Assembly: GCA_009842325.1 (NCBI GenBank)
Contig: VYFQ01000031.1
Coordinates: forward strand, 1 to 64,000
Length of the DNA: 64,000 bases
Direction of reading: 5' to 3'
DNA from: Acidimicrobiaceae bacterium
Lineage (GTDB): Bacteria; Actinomycetota; Acidimicrobiia; Acidimicrobiales; Aldehydirespiratoraceae
Of this stretch, positions 60,685 through 64,000 are shown piece by piece. The position numbers were made by a program, and so were the translations under genes. How positions within the stretch are numbered: the first letter of the stretch is position 1; the number at the start of each line of letters is the position of its first letter. Below the pieces are notes generated by a model. The model saw only the letters and a list, made by a program, of their open reading frames with translations. It made no database searches and was not told the DNA's origin.

Positions 60685-62163
60685 CTACGGGTTCGGCGCT
60701 GCAGGCAGGGGTGGCTTCGCTGGGAAGAGCCTGTCCCGGGCATCGCGGTACCGGGCCCGCAGAGCTCCATGGCCGGTTGGAAGGTCCGGCTCGATTGCGT
60801 CGCCAGTGCCGAGGGCCCAGCGCTGGGCGGTCTCGTCGACGGGCTCGGCTGCGAGGATGGCCGCGGCCTGGGCGGCCGCGCCGCTGGCGACCAGTTGCTT
60901 GTCGTGGGGCACGGTGATCACGCGGCCGGTCAAGTCGGCGACCCGCCGCCGGTAGGCGGGCGACTGGGACCCGCCGCCGATCAGGAACGTCCTGCCGCCG
61001 GTGTCCACCTCGTGGGCGCCGAGGACGTCGATGCCCTCGAGCAGGCCGCAGACCACCCCGTCGAAAGCCGACAGAGCCAGCTGCTCGCGGGTCGTGCCGC
61101 TCTGGAGCCCGCCCCAGCATCCGGTCGCGTCGGGCAGGTTCGGCGTGCGCTCCCCGTCGAAGTAGGGCACCAGCACCGGACCGAGGTCCTCACCTATCCC
61201 GGCCAGGGCCAACTCCGAGAGCCGCTCGGGAGCGACGTCGAGCCAGCCGGCCACGGCATCGGTCACCTTGGCGGCGTTGACGGTGCAGACCAGCGGCAGG
61301 AAGTTGCCGGTGGCGTCGGCGAATCCCGCGATCGCGCCGGTGCTGTCGCTCGTCGGCGTGTCGCTGGTGGCGTAGACGGTTCCAGACGTGCCGATCGAGA
61401 TGGCGATGTCGCTGGGACGGAGCCCGAGCCCGAGCGCGGCTGCCATGTTGTCGCCGCTGCCCGGCCCGACGACCGCGCCGGGTCCGAGCCCCAACTCGGC
61501 GGCCACCGCGGGCGTGACGGTCGCGGCCGCTTCGTCGTGCCTCAGGATGCGGGGCAGCCTCGCCAGCCAGGCGCCGGGCTCGTCGACTGCCTGCCCGAGC
61601 AGCTCCGACCGGTACTCGTTGCCCGATGGGTCGAACCAGCCGGTCCCGGACGCGTCACCGCGGTCGGTGACGTGCTCGCCGGTGAGGCGCCAGGTGAGGT
61701 AGTCGTGGGGCAGCATGATCTTGTCGACGGCCGCGGCCAGCTCGCGCTCGTGCTCGAGGAACCAGGCCAGCTTGGTGATGGTGAACGAGGCGACCGGCAC
61801 CGATCCGCAGGCCGCGGCCCACCAGTCCGCTCCGGCCGCGGCGACCAGCCGCTCGGACTGCTCCGATGACGTCAGGTCGTTCCAGAGCTTGGCCGGGCGG
61901 ACCACCTCGCTGCCGGACATGACGACGAGACCGTGCTGCTGGGCGCCCACGCTGATGGCCCGGATCTGGGCAGTGTGCTCGGCCAGTTGCTCGAAGCAGC
62001 CGGCGAGGGCGCTCCACCAGGCGGCAGGGTCCTGCTCGCTCACCGGGGGACTCGTCGCCGGGTGGGGTGAGGTCGCGGCGGCCACAAGCCTTCCCGAGTC
62101 GAGGTCGCGCAGAACGACCTTCGTCGCCTGGGTGGAGGAGTCGACGCCGGCCACAAGGGTCAT
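60685..62163 (-). CDS. xylB: Xylulokinase (FGGY carbohydrate kinase)
   Basis: 492 residues from ATG 62163 (GTG 62181 possible). VAGVDSSTQATKVVLRDL is the first phosphate loop, ISVGAQQHGLV and LWNDLTSSEQ shape the sugar pocket in xylulokinases, DYLTWRLTGEHVTDRGDASGT follows, and AISIGTSGTVYA and FLIGGGSQSPAYRRRVADLT are ATPase-core motifs. Phosphorylates D-xylulose for the pentose phosphate route. No xylose isomerase or sugar transporter is adjacent, so it stands alone here. It is divergent from the iron-uptake-like operon. Confidence 0.93.
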   Translation of the reverse strand: MTLVAGVDSSTQATKVVLRDLDSGRLVAAATSPHPATSPPVSEQDPAAWWSALAGCFEQLAEHTAQIRAISVGAQQHGLVVMSGSEVVRPAKLWNDLTSSEQSERLVAAAGADWWAAACGSVPVASFTITKLAWFLEHERELAAAVDKIMLPHDYLTWRLTGEHVTDRGDASGTGWFDPSGNEYRSELLGQAVDEPGAWLARLPRILRHDEAAATVTPAVAAELGLGPGAVVGPGSGDNMAAALGLGLRPSDIAISIGTSGTVYATSDTPTSDSTGAIAGFADATGNFLPLVCTVNAAKVTDAVAGWLDVAPERLSELALAGIGEDLGPVLVPYFDGERTPNLPDATGCWGGLQSGTTREQLALSAFDGVVCGLLEGIDVLGAHEVDTGGRTFLIGGGSQSPAYRRRVADLTGRVITVPHDKQLVASGAAAQAAAILAAEPVDETAQRWALGTGDAIEPDLPTGHGALRARYRDARDRLFPAKPPLPAAPNP

Positions 62164-62189
62164 GGGGCACAAGTCTTCCACCAGGGCTG

Positions 62190-62223
62190 AGAACGTTCTT
62201 CTCCAAGTTGAGACTGGTTCTCA
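62190..62223. promoter_or_regulatory. Two palindromes upstream of the metal-uptake operon, candidate metal-regulator sites
   Basis: AGAACGTTCT (62190-62199) is a perfect 10-bp palindrome, and TGAGA-CTGGT-TCTCA (62209-62223) a 5-bp inverted repeat followed by TTATCGAT. TGAGAnnnnnTCTCA with an AT-rich flank resembles iron-regulator (Fur/IdeR-type) half-sites in style but not a full consensus. The context, a FecB-type binding protein, makes metal regulation plausible. Confidence 0.4.
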
Positions 62224-62267
62224 TTATCGATACCGTGCGGCGGACCGAATCAAAGGAGGCTCGCCGC

Positions 62268-63377
62268 ATGGCGCATCGAACATCAACCCTTTCCCACCGC
62301 ATGAAGTTGGCCCAGTCCGTCGGCCTCGTGGTCGTCCTCGTGGCGCTGGCTGCCTGCGGAGGGGAGTCGGAAACTGCGACCACTGCGGCGCCGACCACGA
62401 CGGCCGCTCCCGCCACGACCGTGGCGCCGACTACGACGGCCGCCCCTGCGACCACCGTGGCGCCGACTACCACGGCTGCTCCCGCCACCACCGCGGCACC
62501 CTCGCTGACCGTTACGGACGGCAGCGGGCGAGAGATCACGCTCGACCGCCCTGCTGAGCGGATCGTGTGCCTGGAGGACAACTGCACCGACCTGACTTCC
62601 GACCTCGGGATCGTGCCCGTCGCCCAGCATCGAGGCGGCGCCTGGGGCACCGCCGCCGCCTACTACGGCGACGCTGCCGCCGACATTCCCATCATCGGAG
62701 ATCGCACCTCCGTCGAGGAGTTGGCCGCATTCGAGCCCGATCTCATCATCGCCCGCGTCGGCCAGGAAGAGGTGCGTGACGCCGTCGAGATGGTCGCCCC
62801 GGTCTACCTGGTCGACATCGGCGGCGTCCAGACCCTCAAGGAGGGGTGGATGGACATTGGCCTCCTGACCGGCCGGCAGGCTGAAGCGGAGGAGGCCATC
62901 CACCGGTTCGAGCACAACGTCGAGCACCTCGCTGAGGACCTACCCGCGGATGCCGTCGACACGCGAGTGGCGGTTGGATTCGGCGACACCAACTGGATGA
63001 TCTGGGATTCCTCCTCGTTCTGCAAGTTCCTCCACGACGAGGGTGCCGGCACATGCGTCTTCCCCGCACAGCCCGAGTCCGAGTACGGCTCTCCGGACAG
63101 CGAGTTCGCATGGGAGTTCATCGTCGAGGCCGACCCCGAGGTCTGGGTGATGATCACTTGGGAGGGCAGCGCCCGCGCCGACTCGGTCACCGAGCCGGCA
63201 TGGCTCGAGACCACCGCCCACCGCGAGGGCCGGATCTGCAATGAGGACTCGGCGGGTTCCTTCGGCCATGGGCTGCTGATGCTCCAGTGGGCCTACCAGT
63301 GCTACCTGAACGCAGGATGGCCGAGCATCTACGACCATCCGGGCGACCTTGCCGTGTGGCTGCCCGAGGACCACTGA
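62268..63377 (+). CDS. FecB/BtuF-type ABC substrate-binding lipoprotein
   Basis: 369 residues, with a near-perfect ribosome site AAAGGAGG about 10 bases before ATG 62268. A lipoprotein signal ends VALAACGG (lipobox Cys near 32). A Thr/Ala/Pro repeat linker (TTTAAPATTVAP units, about residues 38-80) precedes the binding domain: LTVTDGSGREITLDRPAERIV, the typical start of periplasmic siderophore/heme/B12-binding proteins, then SVEELAAFEPDLIIA. Delivers an iron-siderophore or corrinoid to the permease encoded next. Substrate cannot be told, though a corrinoid would suit the salvage genes at 2-4.6 kb. Confidence 0.9.
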   Translation: MAHRTSTLSHRMKLAQSVGLVVVLVALAACGGESETATTAAPTTTAAPATTVAPTTTAAPATTVAPTTTAAPATTAAPSLTVTDGSGREITLDRPAERIVCLEDNCTDLTSDLGIVPVAQHRGGAWGTAAAYYGDAAADIPIIGDRTSVEELAAFEPDLIIARVGQEEVRDAVEMVAPVYLVDIGGVQTLKEGWMDIGLLTGRQAEAEEAIHRFEHNVEHLAEDLPADAVDTRVAVGFGDTNWMIWDSSSFCKFLHDEGAGTCVFPAQPESEYGSPDSEFAWEFIVEADPEVWVMITWEGSARADSVTEPAWLETTAHREGRICNEDSAGSFGHGLLMLQWAYQCYLNAGWPSIYDHPGDLAVWLPEDH

Positions 63378-63400
63378 GCAGACCTGAGAGCGGCGCAACG

Positions 63401-63434
63401 ATGGAGAGGCCGCCAATCACGGCGGCCTCTCCAT
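63401..63434 (+). terminator. Strong hairpin between binding-protein and permease genes
   Basis: A perfect 14-bp stem ATGGAGAGGCCGCC/GGCGGCCTCTCCAT with a 6-base loop AATCAC. No T-run follows, and the permease gene begins about 20 bases later, so it may lower read-through or protect the 3' end of the upstream message, giving more binding protein than permease. Confidence 0.7.
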
Positions 63435-63453
63435 GACTTGAGAGGGAACCTCG

Positions 63454-64000
63454 CTGTACCGGAGCCGTCGTTGGAAGCAGGCGGTCACCGTTGTGATCGT
63501 CCTCTCCTGCCTGTCCGTGGGAGTGGTGCTCTGCTCCCTGGCGTGGGGCACACCCACTCTCTCGGTGGGGAAGGTTGTAGGCGCCCTGTTTGGTTCAGCG
63601 GGTGTGGAGGACAGCCACCGCTTCATCGTGCGTGATCTCCGGCTTCCCCGTGTCATCGGGGGAGCGCTGGCCGGGGGAATGCTGGGCGCTTCGGGCGCAG
63701 TGATGCAGGACACGCTCCGCAATCCCCTGGCCGGGCCGGAGCTGATCGGGGTGTCGGCCGGAGCCTCCCTGGCCGTGGCCACCATCGTCGCGTTCCGGCT
63801 CCCGTTTCCCGGGGTCGCCTTGCCCATAGCCGCGCTGGCGGCGGGGCTCATCACGGGGACGCTCATCCTCTCGCTGGTGAGCCTCAAGACGAACCCGATG
63901 CACATGCTGCTGGTGGGAGCGGCGCTCACCGCGCTGATCAATGCGCTGGTGATCGCGGCGATAACGCTGGCGCCCAATTTCGGCGGCGTCTCCATCATCT
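63454..64000 (+). CDS. FecCD-type ABC transporter permease, 3' end beyond window
   Basis: The frame opens after a stop at 63439-63441 and runs to the window end (about 180 codons). It has no ATG, GTG or TTG before the first membrane helix; a CTG at 63454 with GAGGG upstream is the best start, GTG 63493 being inside the first helix. Conserved FecCD phrases include GTPTLSVGKVVGALFG, RDLRLPRVIGGALAGGMLG, SGAVMQDTLRNPLAGPEL, IGVSAGASLAVATIVAF and the LLVGAALTALINALV helix. It should form the membrane channel for the substrate delivered by the upstream lipoprotein. Confidence 0.9.
   Translation, partial: MYRSRRWKQAVTVVIVLSCLSVGVVLCSLAWGTPTLSVGKVVGALFGSAGVEDSHRFIVRDLRLPRVIGGALAGGMLGASGAVMQDTLRNPLAGPELIGVSAGASLAVATIVAFRLPFPGVALPIAALAAGLITGTLILSLVSLKTNPMHMLLVGAALTALINALVIAAITLAPNFGGVSII

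Noticed and set aside
60613..61869. A 418-codon plus-strand frame
   Set aside because: Antisense to xylulokinase, which has all FGGY-kinase motifs.

Overview
The window is high-G+C bacterial chromosome, dense with genes and using many GTG starts and ATGA/GTGA stop-start overlaps. A mycothiol ligase gene (mshC, 5991-7199) lying directly before cysS points to Actinomycetota. The lipid and ketone catabolism genes (acyl-CoA dehydrogenase, phytanoyl-CoA dioxygenase, P450, hydantoinase/carboxylase subunits, thiolase with DUF35) would fit an Acidimicrobiia-like heterotroph, but that class-level placement is inference. I see no integrase, transposase, phage gene, rRNA or CRISPR array.

Layout. 1-0.66 kb: arsR-VOC pair. 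0.84 kb: tRNA-Arg(CCU). 1-4.7 kb: a lipoprotein and a corrinoid salvage operon (cobD-like, cbiZ, cbiB). 4.7-8.6 kb: an Old Yellow Enzyme, then mshC-cysS. 8.7-15.3 kb: an orphan form-II CoxL-like molybdenum hydroxylase subunit, a PQQ-type beta-propeller, a HAD phosphatase, a HExxH protein, 3-hydroxyacyl-CoA dehydrogenase and cyclophilin. 15.5-20.7 kb: MBL hydrolase, SDR, histidine kinase, acyl-CoA dehydrogenase and PhyH. 20.8-24.5 kb: a MauE / Tat-exported Cys-rich SLH protein / MauD cluster. 24.5-31.2 kb: nitrilase-family protein, tRNA-Ala, degenerate Glu/Leu dehydrogenase relative, P450, sulfatase and prfC. 31.2-41.6 kb: one long co-directional array that looks like a multi-subunit acetone/acetophenone-carboxylase-type enzyme (gamma, HyuA, HyuB, an unknown, a second short HyuA) followed by a thiolase-fold protein, DUF35 and an AMP-forming CoA ligase. 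41.6-48.2 kb: cupin and alcohol dehydrogenase, then ABC transporter-xseA-xseB-prenyl synthase. 48.2-50.2 kb: a pncB-pncA fusion. 50.2-51.8 kb: an enolase-superfamily gene flanked by oppositely oriented repeat pairs. 51.8-57.2 kb: peroxiredoxin, then an ATP-grasp/degenerate-M20 fusion with a gamma-glutamyltransferase and an N-formylglutamate amidohydrolase-like gene. 57.2-64 kb: tRNA-Ser, tadA, pabC-like, DM13 protein, a membrane-anchored propeller, xylulokinase, and the start of an iron/siderophore-type ABC uptake operon that runs off the window.

The most notable non-genic feature is a dispersed family of roughly 50-bp palindromes (8607, 26626, 36244, 39896, 39967, 44710, 51767). Their arms differ from copy to copy, yet the two arms of a copy still pair, and most copies share a CTATACGG-type core. 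A second palindrome family occurs as two tandem pairs with a 70-71 bp period around the gene at 50409-51581. The three gene systems most worth following are the MauE/D-SLH cluster, the putative ketone carboxylation-to-thiolysis array, and the ATP-grasp/M20-GGT-FGase trio.
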